NCBI GenBank assembly: GCA_036346205.1
Contig: JARFJB010001983.1
Location: 1,806,501 to 1,870,500, forward strand
DNA: 64,000 nt
Origin: Vesta saturnalis
Lineage: Eukaryota; Arthropoda; Insecta; Coleoptera; Lampyridae
Reading direction: 5' to 3'
Under the pieces are notes generated by a model. It did not search any database and was not told where the DNA came from. It was given only the letters and a program-made list of their open reading frames with translations. The translations under genes and the position numbers were made by a program. Shown one piece after another: positions 1-10,259 of this stretch (position 1 is the stretch's first letter; each line of letters starts with the position of its first letter).

Positions 1-950
1 GGAGATACATTCACTTTGCTTGTGCTCGGCGTCGAGTTCATATTAAAAAAAATAGGTACTCGATAAGAAAATACCGAACTTAGTTCTTAAAAGAACTGAT
101 TTGTTTAGTTGAAATTTAGGTAAACAGACAAAGAACACAAAAACAGCAAGAATGAGATATAAAAACGTAAAAAGGCAAACTACACAAATGCAACTAACAG
201 TTAAAATTGTCAATTTAGAAATTTCCCTAGTGTAAGCCAATAGAAAGTAACCTTTTTTGTGGGAATTATTTGAAACGCTTATAACATGTTTCGCCTCTGA
301 TGGTCATATATTTAATACTGCAGCTACAACAAAAAGCATGGAAAAATTTTTAGTGATATATATTGCGATGGTTATAAATAGGTATAATAGAGGGGGTAGA
401 GTTTTATCGAGCTGAAATAATATATAGTATGTGAGTTCAAATAAAGTCGCAGAAGTTATGCACTTCGTTATGAGAAAATATAGTATACAAGTATAAAAAT
501 ATGGTTGTGATACAACAAAACAGGCTTGTAGCATGTAAAAAAGGTCAACACGATACATATTAGTGTGTACGTCAGTTTCGTTTAAGTTAAATAAGAAATT
601 TCACATTTAAATCAATTTAATTAAGAATTTGAATACACAACAAATATTGATTACATGAAGTATAATAATTCTAATGTGTAGAATATGTATAGTAATAGGT
701 ACAATGCATAAAACTCAGCGAACTATAAAAAGGGTTATGGTACGAAGACAGTATATTGGTAATTCACAAACTAAGTGTTTCAAAAGTGCATAAGAAGTTA
801 TGGTGACTTAGAAACATAGCTAAGAACTTGAACAACATTTGTGCAATGTGATATTTACAATATAAATACAATTTGTGTACAAAAATTTACTAAATATGCT
901 AACATTGTGAAAGTGTGAAAAGACAAAATTAGGAACTATAGAGTACAGAA
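1..950. other. AT-rich intergenic DNA, no gene seen
   Basis: Both strands were read. There are only short ORFs of biased, membrane-like composition (Phe, Leu, Ile, Tyr), as expected by chance in AT-rich DNA. No transposon terminus, tandem array or RNA gene could be recognised. Confidence 0.6.
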
Positions 951-1542
951 AAACAGTGTTGGTATTAGAGACATACATAGGAACATATTATATAAACATT
1001 ACAAGCGATATAAATGTTTAAAAAGCAAGTAAAAATTAAATTATGTAAAGTTAGGTTAAGTACAATAATTAAGAATTTTTCAAATTTATAGTTTATATAG
1101 GATAAGATAAGTTCAGAATAAATTATAAAAGAATATAATAATAGGTTTCCCTCATTTCACATAGAATTTAACATTAAATATGTAATTTAAACATAAATTT
1201 AGAAAAGTTGGGTTAAGTACCCAAAATTAAGCTATTGAAGTAGAAATTTTGTTGAAACTATGAAAAATGGATAGAAATAAGTGTATTCTTATACAGTTTT
1301 TTATGCAGAAGCTGAATATGTTTTCAGTTTAGTTGTAAAATATAAAATTTGCTAGATTTTAGTAATTTTAGGTAGTAAATTTTCAAAATCTAGATTCATG
1401 AAGCGAAGTATAGCGTGTGAGATGTCTATTTATGCAAAATTTTGCCCTGATTTCAAAAATGTACTTAAAAAGCAAATTCGAATGGATTTGACAAAGTTAT
1501 GGCATAATTTATGTTTTAGTTAATTTAATTTTCTTGTTTAGA

Positions 1543-1660
1543 CCAATCAAACACAAGAATCTTTTCTATGTAATGTAAAAAAAAATTGAAAGCTTTGGTA
1601 TCCATGAGAAAAGTATATAAGGAACTGCTCCAGATTTCTCGCTCTCTTATCGCTCTTACT
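1543..1660 (+). promoter_or_regulatory. Putative Pol II promoter in repeat copy 1 (CCAAT, TATA)
   Basis: CCAAT lies at 1543-1547 and TATATAA at 1614-1620, followed by GGAACTGCTCCAG and a CT-rich stretch. The same order and spacing (71-72 bases) recur at 31403 and 31474 in the other copy, although the sequence between has diverged. That favours a functional element over chance. No transcript evidence is available. Confidence 0.45.
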
Positions 1661-2850
1661 TTTTTATAATTTTAATTTTGTGTGACTAAAAACTCATAGT
1701 GCTTATAGTGCAATTTTCGTTAACATTATCGGAAGTGAACCGCAATCAACGTAGAGTTTGAGATTTCAGAAACAATCGATATAACCAATAACAAATCTTA
1801 AAACTTAGGTTACCGGTTATAATTTTCGACATTATTGTATTATTTCAATTCGAAATTTTATATCAACATCGGTTGATGTGCATTTTTTTTTATGTAAATA
1901 AAATTTCTTCTGATGTCTTGGATGTAATGTTTATTTTTTTCGAAAATGATGGAGGTTATAAAATAAAAATAACTTCAAATCGGAATCTAAAATAAACGTG
2001 AAAGTAAATATAAAACTTTATGAAAGAATAAAAATAAGTCTAATCCGATAAATTAATAAACATTTAAATCAATACCTAATATTCAAAGAAAAATAAAATA
2101 CGACAACAAAAGTAAATGAGCATATTACCTAAGTGCAACGTATTTACCAAAAAGAAGATTTATCACAAGTTAGTGCAGCTGGATGAGTTTATGGAAATTA
2201 AGCAGTACCATTTGAAACAGGAAGGTAGTATCATCGTTAGATGGAAAGAAGTTTTACATCCAATGGTAATATGGAACAAGCTTGAGGTGACCATTTATTG
2301 GAGATTACAACACATGTGAGTTTATTTTGCTATCATAACCCATCACATTGCATTGATTATTCTTTTAATTTCCGGTATTTATGTTTTATTTTCTGAATTT
2401 ATATATGTTTATTGTGCGACAACGTGTATCAATATCTGGAAAGGTAATGAACAGGTGTAACCATAAATATTTTAATTTTAAAATAAAGAAAATCAAAAAT
2501 TGTACTCACTAAGTAATAGATCGTTGGTGAAATTTTTGACAGGCAGCACATACTTTGATTGAACAATGACCCAACGCATGCGTATATTTTGCCAATTCCG
2601 TAGAAGCCTGGTACACGGTGAAAAAAATAATTGCAAATTACTATTAAATTATTAACATGAACATTTCCTGGTGTGAAATAAAAAATTTATGATTTCACGA
2701 ATACATTTCAATTTTATAATAATAATTAAAAAGTTAAATAGTTATATTTTGATTTGCCAACGAAATTCAAATATTAGAACTCTATCCTCAAAAATATATT
2801 TTTATATTAATAATTTATAATTATTTAATTCAATTAATATTGCCATTACA

Positions 2851-2873
2851 ATATATATATATATATATATATA
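2851..2873. repeat. (TA)n tail
   Basis: Eleven or so AT dinucleotides directly follow CATTACA. This is the shortest of the TA arrays in the window. Confidence 0.9.
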
Positions 2874-3029
2874 ATTTAAGTATGTTTTTAGTTTCATTTT
2901 GTAAATGATACCTACATATTTTATATTAAATATATCCTAAAGAGCGCTTTATGTGGCAATGGTGGGCGGGTTTGCATATTGTGTCGAGGGATGTTATTGA
3001 TCAACATGGTGGAGCAAGACTGATTGGGT

Positions 3030-4847
3030 GATCAAAGTCGCCCCACTAATGAAATACGTATTGTTTCAGATGATAAGAGATTATAATAAAAAGATTCCTG
3101 GTACCAGAAACTGCAAAAATTAAGCACAGGAGCAACTTTAGGAAGCTCTCGAGAAGGTGACTGGGCTGGGCTGTTCCACCTTTTGAAAACAATTTGCCGA
3201 GGAAGGAATAGCACGGCGAGTGTCAGAGAACATAAATAAAGCATGGATAAGTGTTAGCAGCGACACCGTCAACCCATATTTTAATATCTTAAGTGGCATG
3301 CTAAAGGACATACCTCCCCAAAACATATTTAACTACGATGAGATGTCACTGATGAACCAGGAAAGGAAAAGGGTATTTATAGGCGTGGCGTAAAATACCT
3401 TAAAAAATTGATAACCACTCGAAAATTGCAACTACCGCCATGGTCTGCTGATCTGCTGACGGAATCCTGTTGCCTCCGTACGATATTTACAGTGAATATC
3501 TCTAAAATACTGGGCGTCAGAATGGGCCCAGAGGATATCAGTGCTGTAATAACTCATGCTGTCGTTCTGGATACAGGTTCAATCCCACATCACATAGTTG
3601 GATGTATGCAAGTGAGTTTCAGGACTGGTTTGAGTACAGCTTCCTACTCCGTGTTAAAAAGCTGGAGGGCAAAAAAGTTCTTATCGGTGTGAACTAAATA
3701 ACGTCTCATTTGTGTCTTGTGCCTCATTCGACCCACATTTGCCAGCCACTTGACGTGGGATTTTTCAAACCAATAGAAACGGCATGGAAAGCAATTCTAA
3801 CAAATTATAAAATGCGACATAGTCGTTATACAGGACTACCAAAAGATGTGTTCCCGACGCTCCTTAGGAAAACACTAGAAAAAATGGACTTGGTACTCGC
3901 TCAAACGAACTATAAATCCGGCGACGCTGAAAATTCAGCCATCAAACGGGACCTAATAAATGGATTTGAAGCTATCTTCTGAATGCGCAAAAGGTGCTTC
4001 AGAAAATTTCCAGCAACAAGCAGTACATGAACCACTTACTCAGTTTTTTAAAGAAAAATCGTGCGGAAACGATTCAGAACGAGCCAAGAAAAAGACCCGG
4101 CTGGCAGTTGAACCTAAAAACAGTGTAACTTCGGTAGATTCCAGCAGTTAAAAAAAAAAACGTTGAAGAAACTACGACGGCGCTTTCAAGAAAAAGCTAT
4201 AACTGAAAAAAGTGATCTACATGGAGCTTAGTTTAAAACTTCTAACACCAGACACGTTCGTCTTAGTGAAATTTATGTTAGGAAAATATAAATCGGTCAC
4301 TTAATAATATGTCTGCTTGGTGATAAAACAAATTTCTGCATGCGATTTTACGGTTTCCGGGCTCAAAGCTGTGGACTCCGATAACAATTTGTTTCGCCTT
4401 GTAATGAACGATATATCTACACTACCAGTAAAAGATATTGTTTCCAAACAGAGTAGATGTTTTCGAGGTTTAATGTTCTACTGTTCTTTTTTGTAATAAA
4501 CATTTCAAGGTTGTATTCGTACACCCAAGTTTTATTGCATTTGAACCCTAACACACCCGATCAAAGTAACCCCACAACATAAAATTTGGCATGAAACATG
4601 AATGGCTTGGTAGATTTGCAAATGGGGCGAGAATAATCAGTTTACGTATCAGATAGGGTAGTTTAGTGCATTTTAAAACAGCCGATCAAAACAGCCCCGC
4701 TTGAAGTATGACTTTGATCAGGCACAATTTATTTTTTATTTCATTAATTTTAACGTAAACATTGAACTACTTCGGCTGTTTATATTTGTATGTGATCTTT
4801 CTGTACAAATCAAAAATACATTTTGAAATTGATCAAAGTCGCCCTAC
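3030..4847 (+). mobile_element. Degenerate pogo/Tigger-like DNA transposon
   Basis: A transposase remnant is flanked by short repeats of the form GATCAAAGTCGCCCC at 3030, 4559, 4684 and 4831, with an inverted TGACTTTGATCA at about 4709. Repeats like these near both ends are typical transposase-binding subterminal sites. The listed copies are mostly in the same orientation, so a clean terminal inverted repeat was not found and the true ends are uncertain. Confidence 0.55.
3213..3982 (+). pseudogene. pogo/Tigger (jerky-like) DDE transposase pseudogene
   Basis: Read across frames, the segment carries the DDE_1 superfamily landmarks in order. IPPQNIFNYDE at about 3310 holds the first catalytic Asp. 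Next come GILLPPYDIYSEYL and FQDWF (3470-3640), then KKVLIG at about 3675, followed where the second Asp-Asn is expected by Val-Asn. HLCLVPHSTHICQPLDVGFF opens at about 3708, and a C-terminal INGFEAIF (3958) matches the family's usual end. At least two frameshifts, an in-frame stop and the Asp-to-Val change make it dead. The N-terminal DNA-binding region is unrecognisable. Family assignment is from motif memory of pogo/Tigger and jerky proteins. Confidence 0.75.
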
Positions 4848-5060
4848 TTTACGGTACTTTGGACTATTAGATCTGGATAAGGGTATATCGTGTGGGGAAT
4901 TAGACATGGGGCATGAGATGGTGGGATTCTAGGATAAGGTGCAACCTTTATAATTGTTTATTTAGTTTAGGTTTGGGTTTAGCTTTTTCAAAGATTATTC
5001 GTCCGTCTCCGTCCTCATCTTAATCTTCACTTGTTTCGGTTTCGATTTCATTGTCCATAT
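4848..5060. other. No feature seen
   Basis: On the minus strand an acidic stretch (MDNEIETETSED, about 5060-5020) lies just downstream of the two-exon fragment and may once have been coding. Nothing else is recognisable. Confidence 0.4.
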
Positions 5061-5413
5061 TTATTCCCTTTTATTGGCGTAATCCTCTGACCCTTTCACC
5101 AACGGGAAATAAGGGGCAGTCTCTTTGCTGCTCACACTATCATTTTCAGGGCTGTACTCTAATCATCTATAAACAAGAAAAGTAAGTCAACAAATCTAAA
5201 GTTACTGTGCGATACCATATACCTACCAAAATAATTTTCAATTATGGTAATATTCGTTTCTTTATTATTTTTTACTAATGATGCGATGTATGCTAACCCT
5301 CCCTGAGGAAACAAACATTGGTTTTCATTTCTGCGTACCCATGATGTGAGAGCTGCATCAGAATCTGCATTCTCCGTAAACTTTAGGACGGCCCACGTTC
5401 TAAAATCAGACAT
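5061..5413 (-). CDS. Two-exon gene fragment, WAVLKF-type N-terminal domain
   Basis: Exon 1 (5413-5227) starts with ATG and encodes MSDFRTWAVLKFTENADSD. The G at 5227 is followed by a GTAGGT splice donor. A 68-base intron (5226-5159) ends in GATTAG. Splicing there keeps the frame into exon 2 (5158-5061), giving EYSPENDSVSSKETAPYF and a TAA stop after 94 codons. The start resembles the short N-terminal region of an insect protein group (WxVVxFxE followed by a tryptophan motif and a cysteine) that often precedes DUF4806-type regions in duplicated or transposon-associated genes. That assignment is from memory and weak. It may be a truncated retro- or segmental duplicate. Composition is less AT-biased than the flanks. 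No promoter or polyadenylation signal was identified. Confidence 0.35.
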
Positions 5414-6003
5414 CCATTAAAATGTTTGGTATGCATAACCATACCAAACTACATCTGGAAAATTCATAAGAAAAAAGGAAGTTGGCGAAAGTTTGTATAG
5501 AAATTGTATAATCGAGAAAATAATTATCAATTTTAAAATAATAGCTAAAAGCGAAACAGTACGCAAAGGAGGAGACTCAATGAGTGATCCATTGCGAAGT
5601 AGTGTCATATACCTTGCACAAATGTATTTGATAGAAAATATCATTTAATCTGATAATGAATCTGGGAAAGCTTGTTTATACCTATATTAATGCTTTCATA
5701 GGGCTTCTTATACAAACCATCCATTATAAAGTATGTTTTACCTAAAATAACATATGAACGACTTGAATTACATTGTACTGTGTTACGAATTTCAATTACT
5801 TTACCATTCTTCAATTGACAATAACTAATGGAAGGTGTAATGGAAAAGGTAAAACAGAAACGTACAATTTTTACCTTAAAACCTACCTTTACATATTAGA
5901 TATAGAATATTATGCACTTGACATTTTTTCACTAACGCTAAATAAATTATTACATCATTTTACAATGTTTGACAAAGTTTCGCCAAGATCGGTCAAGATC
6001 TTG
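5414..6003. other. No gene seen upstream of the GT satellite
   Basis: Only AT-rich chance ORFs. Nothing recognisable on either strand. Confidence 0.5.
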
Positions 6004-7724
6004 TGTGCTTCCATACGGAGTGTGTTCGTACGTCCCTATGTGTCCTTGCCCGTCCCTCTGTGCCCCAGTGTTCTCTGTGTCTGTGTGACCGTGTGTCCGT
6101 GTGTCCATGTGTCCGTGTGTCCGTGTGTCCGTTTGTCCGTTTGTCCGTGTGTCCGTGTGTCCGTGAGTCCGTGTATCCGTGTGCCCGTGTGTCCGTGCCC
6201 GTGGGTTTGTGTGTCTGGGTATCTGGGTGTCTGGGTTACTGTGTGTTGTGTGCCTGAGTGTCTGTGTGTCTGTGTGTCTGTGTGTCTGTGTGTCTGTGTG
6301 TCTGTGTGTCTGTGTGTCTGTGTGTCTGTGTGTCTGTGTGTCTGTGTGTCTGTGTGTCTCTGTGTCTGTGTGTCTGGCGTCTGAGTGTCTTTGTGTTTGT
6401 GTGTCTGTGTGTCTGTGTGTCTGTGTGCCTGTGTGCCTGTGTGTCTGTGTGTCTGTGTGTCTGTGTGTCTGTGTGTCTGTGTGTCTGTGTGTCTGTGTGT
6501 CTGTGTGTCTGTGTGTCTGTGTGTCTGTGTGTCTGTGTGTCTGTGTGTCTGTGTGTCTGTGTGTCTGTGTGTCTGTGTGTCTGTGTGTCTGTGCTGTGTC
6601 TGCGTGTCTGCGTGTCTGGTGTCTGCGTGTTGTTGTCTGTGTGTCTGTGTGTCTGTGTGTCTGTGTGTCTGTGTGTCTGTGTGTCTGTGTCTGTGTGTCT
6701 GTGTGTCTGTCTGTCTGTCTGTCTGTGTTCGTGTCTGCGTGTCTGTGTGTCTGTGTGTCTGTGTTCTGTGTGCCTGTGTGTCTGTGTGTCTGTGTGTCTG
6801 TGTGCTGTGTGTCTGTGTGTCTCTGCGTCTGTGCGTCTGTGCGTCTGTGTGTCTGTGTGTCTGTGTGTCTGTGTGTCTGTGTGTCTGTGTGTCTGTGTGT
6901 CTGTGTGTCTGTGTGTCTGTGTGTCTGTGTGTCTGTGTGTCTGTGTGTCTGTGTGTCTGTGTCTGTGTGTCTGTGTGTCTGTGTTTCTGTGTGTCTGTGT
7001 GTCTGTGTGTCTGTGTGTCTGTGTGTCTGTGTGCCTGTGTGTCTGTGTCTGTGTGTCTGTGGCTGTGTGACTGTGTGTCTGTGTGTCTGTTTGTCTGTGT
7101 GTCTGTGTGCCTGTGTCAGTGTGTCTGTGTGTCTGTGTGTCTGTGTGTCTGTGTGTCTGTGTGTCTGTGTGTCTGTGTGTCTGTGTGTCTGTGTGTCTGT
7201 GTGTCTGTGTCTGTGTGTCTGTGTGTCTGTGTGTCTGTGTGTCTGTGTGTCTGTGTGTCTGTGTGTCTGTGTGTCTGTGTCTGTGTGCTGTGTTGTGTCT
7301 GTGTGTCTGTTGTCTGTGTGTCTGTGTGTCTGTGTGTCTGTGTGTCTGTGTGTCTGTGTGTCTGTGTGTCTGTGTCTGTGTGCTGTGTGTCTGTGTGTCT
7401 GTGTGTCTGTGTGTCTGTGTGTCTGTGTGTCTGGTGTCTGTGTGCTGTGGTCTGTGGCCTGTGTCTGGTGTCTGTGTCGTCTGTGCTGTCGTGCGTCTGT
7501 GTCGTGCGTCGTGGTCGTGCGTCCGTGCGTCCGTCCGTGTGTCCGTGCGTGTCGTGTGTGCGTCCGTGTGTCGTGTGTGTGTCGTGTGTCCGTGTGTCGT
7601 GTGTCGTGTCGTGTGTCGTGTGCTGTGTGCTGTGTGTGCTGTGTGTCGTGTGTGTCTGTGTGCGTGTGTGTGTGTGTGCGTGTGTGTGTGTCGTGTGTGC
7701 GTGTGTCTGTGTGCTGTGTGTGTG

Positions 7725-7780
<56 letters not shown>

Positions 7781-8193
7781 TGTGTGCGTGTGTCTGTGTG
7801 TCGTGTGTGCGTGTGTCTGTGTGCCTGTGTGTCTGTGTGTCTGTGTGTCGGTGTGACCGTGTGACTGTGTGACTGTGTTCCTGTGTGTCAGTGCGCCTGT
7901 GTATCTGTGAGCCTATGTGTCTGTGTACCTGTGTGCATGTGTCCCTGTGTGTCTGTGTATCTGTGTGCCTCTGTGTGCGTGTATCTGTGTGTATCTGTGC
8001 CTGTGTGTCGGTGTGTCCGAATGACTGTATCTGTTTGTGACGGTGTGTCCGTGCGCTCATGTGTCAGTGTGCCTCTGTATCTGTGTGGCTTTGTATCTCT
8101 GTGTGCGTGAGTCCGTGCGTGTCTGTGTGTATGTGGGCCTGTGTGTTGGTGTGTCCTTGTGACTATGTGCTTGTGTCTGTTTGTGTGTCGTAC
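6004..8193 (+). repeat. GT-rich octanucleotide satellite, (GTGTGTCT)n
   Basis: A 2.2 kb tract built from TGTGTCTG units with zones. At 6040-6230 GTGTCCGT dominates. At 6240-7440 nearly pure GTGTGTCT is interrupted by single-unit slips. At 7440-7640 CG-containing variants (GTGCGTCC, TCGTGT) dominate. At 7640-7790 it becomes (TG)n. At 7790-8193 it decays into diverged units. The plus strand is almost free of A for more than 1 kb, so TAA, TAG and TGA are rare in all three forward frames. That explains the long Cys-Leu-Val-Ser ORFs there, which are artefacts. Confidence 0.95.
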
Positions 8194-8949
8194 ACACATA
8201 TGCCTTTTCGAAAGTAATACTTTGGTGTGAATCTTATGGAATGAGATACTAGTAATATCATGTGCAGATAATTTGCGCCAGTGCGACAATCGAAATACAT
8301 AGGATAAGAATAATTCTTTGGCAGACGTTGGTCAATTATTTAAACGATTTTTTTGCAGTTTCACACTCTGCACCGGGTACAAATGTTTGTCAGTTGGCTT
8401 AAACTGTAAATATACTTGGCGTACATTTTTTTACCAATCATTCAAAACCTTGTAATTTGTTAACAGCTTAAAATTGTACAATGGGTGAGTGGTACCTGAA
8501 GACAAGTCCTAAATATTATTTTAAGTTCTTCACTCCAGGATATTACTTTCCAAACGGCTCATAGTTTCTAAAATAGCGCCATTATCTGCCACTCTATAAT
8601 TATACATTATTTCATAGTTTTTATTTCCACTTTGTATGTTGGAAAGTAGTTTTCACATCAGATAATAGCTTATACTCATCTTTATACTTATAGCAAAATT
8701 TGTTTTTAAATACACGACTTTTGATAAGTATTTTTAGTCCATTCTATATTTCCAAGAAAAGGTAAATACTCAAATTGTTTGACTGGTCACTTTGGACCGT
8801 GCATGGACAGTAGGTACTTAATCAGGTCTTTGACTAAATTTTTTATTCCCACCTAAAAGGAGTTATTGTAATCGGTCAAAAATTTGAGAGAGCTGAGACC
8901 GAAATGATCGGTTTTGAGGTTTCCTGAATCCAAAAAATTGTTTTTTAAA
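8194..8949. other. No gene seen
   Basis: Sequence of ordinary complexity between two simple-repeat regions. No terminus, coding motif or RNA structure was recognised. Confidence 0.5.
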
Positions 8950-9062
8950 TGTCTGTGTGTGCGTGTGCATGTGTGTGTGCGTGTGCTTAGGCGCGTGCAT
9001 GTGTCTGATGAATTTTTTGTACGCGATAGCTCAAAACTAGATATGCAATTGTATTCAAATTA

Positions 9063-9130
<68 letters not shown>

Positions 9131-9305
9131 CGACCTAATTGTATAGATCTCAGGGATATTTGGTGGTGGTGTAAGAAGCGTAAATGTGAATTTCTTTAGA
9201 CCACAATAACTCAAAAATTTTCGAAAATAATTGTATTCAAATTTAACACAAGTATTAGCATCTAATTGTTCAGATATCCTGGTGGCGGTAAAGCTACGGA
9301 GTAAG
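8950..9305 (+). repeat. Two tandem copies of a ~180 bp unit with a (TA)n array inside the first
   Basis: The pattern 'ctcaaaa ... aattgtattcaaatt ... taattgt ... cagggatat/cagatatcctggtggcgg' occurs at about 9030-9165 and again at 9207-9300. In the first copy a ~60 bp TA array (9069-9127) interrupts the unit exactly after ATTCAAATTATATATG. A GT-rich leader (8957-8990) precedes it. Confidence 0.6.
9069..9127. repeat. (TA)n array
   Basis: About 29 uninterrupted TA units. The open frame across it (repeating Ile-Tyr) is an artefact. Confidence 0.95.
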
Positions 9306-9599
9306 CATTAAAAGGACTGAATATGATTTTTATTTTGAATGGCCGCGCGATAAAGTTTGACGTGATTGTTAAAGACTTAGACCCTAGTTACACCAGGAAG
9401 TGGTTGTGCTGATAAGGCTTAGTGGTAAGAAGGTGGATTTTATTCTCTTTCGTTCGCAATAACCAATCTTTTTTGAATGTAGGTAAACATTTATACTTAA
9501 GACTCCAGGTAATAAATAATAATTCCTGTTTATTGTAACCCTGATGCGGCTTATTCTCCTCGGTAATTACATAACATCCCTCATTTCCAACAGTTATAA

Positions 9600-10090
9600 A
9601 TATTTAGCTCGTAACCTAAAAAATTCTACTGCTTCCATTTAAGTAATTGTTCCAGTTTTGATTATGCGATCCTCCGTTTCTTTGTCATTGGAGGATAAAA
9701 CAATTTTATCCCTCAGCATTTCTTCTTCTTTGTCTTTCAATTCACAATCGAAAACTAATCTTTTCACATCAGTATAAAATGTATTCTAGATCCTTTTGAT
9801 ATCTTTTATAGAACAAAAATCTTGAGTGTAAAATATTCTTCTTAGGGTTACAGTAATTTTCAAAAGCTTTCATTATATCATCCATTTTTTTCGAATTATC
9901 ATTATTTTCAGATGTGAATGTATTGTGTACCTCTAAGGCTTCATGACTAATTAGCTACTTGGCGTTCAGAACTCAACGTACTGTGACCAGATGCTGACAT
10001 ATAAATATTGAATTGCTATTTGAATTTTTTCCAATTCTCTCTAAGATTACCAAATAATAAGAGAGGTGTTGGTAGATCGAATGGAATCAT
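9600..10090 (-). pseudogene. Ty3/gypsy-type Gag remnant
   Basis: Minus-strand reading starts at an ATG (10090-10088) with MIPFDLPTPLLLFGNLRENW followed by KKFKQQFNIYMSASGH-like residues. Then come RQVAN and, after a frame change, EALEVHNTFTSEN. DDIMKAFENYCNPKKNILHS and RFLFYKRYQK follow. This matches the N-terminal and capsid-like part of gypsy-lineage Gag in insects: a WxxFxxQFxxY start and a (D/E)xIxxxFxxYCNPKKN block, from family memory. A later reading frame continues weakly toward 9600. Frameshifts and stops break it, and no protease or polymerase domain follows. The LTRs were not located. Confidence 0.65.
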
Positions 10091-10259
10091 TTTTATCCTC
10101 TTCAATTGCAATCACTTACATTGTACATACATAACCTCTATCCCACGTGCACACTTTTATTTTTCTTCTTCCCATAAAATAACTTTTTCTTTTGGTTCTA
10201 ATCGCAGCGCCATGTTATTTCTTCATTATTAAAGCACTTGGTGTTTTCAATATAATATT

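Larger units (their letters stand above)
950..2873 (+). repeat. Dispersed promoter-bearing repeat, copy 1
   Basis: This segment has a diverged second copy at about 30880-32579. The best matching blocks are: GACCAAT followed 71-72 bases later by a TATA box; the block GGAACTGCTC right after the TATA box (GGAATTGCTC in copy 2); a CTATCCTC block near the end; and the terminal CATTACAATATATA that runs into a (TA)n tail in both copies. Similarity upstream of about 1480 is weak and inferred, so the left edge is approximate. The class is unknown: a solo LTR or an LTR-plus-leader fits the promoter, while a retroposon fits the simple-sequence tail. No long ORF is present, and the 67-codon ORF at 2116 lies in a poorly conserved part. 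Confidence 0.5.

Noticed and set aside
2116..2319. 67-codon ORF in the dispersed repeat
   Set aside because: The corresponding part of the second copy has no matching reading frame, so conservation does not support a protein.
3032..3326. Two minus-strand ORFs over the pogo/Tigger region
   Set aside because: The plus-strand reading shows the conserved transposase motifs; these are its antisense shadows.
6003..8289. Very long ORFs on both strands in the GT satellite (up to ~560 codons)
   Set aside because: They exist because the plus strand lacks A (few stop codons). The products are monotonous Cys-Val-Ser-Leu or Thr-His-Asp-Gln repeats in every frame, with no start context or domain.
9061..9127. 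Ile-Tyr repeat ORFs over TA arrays here and at 13082, 24933 and 48731
   Set aside because: Translation of (TA)n; no coding meaning.
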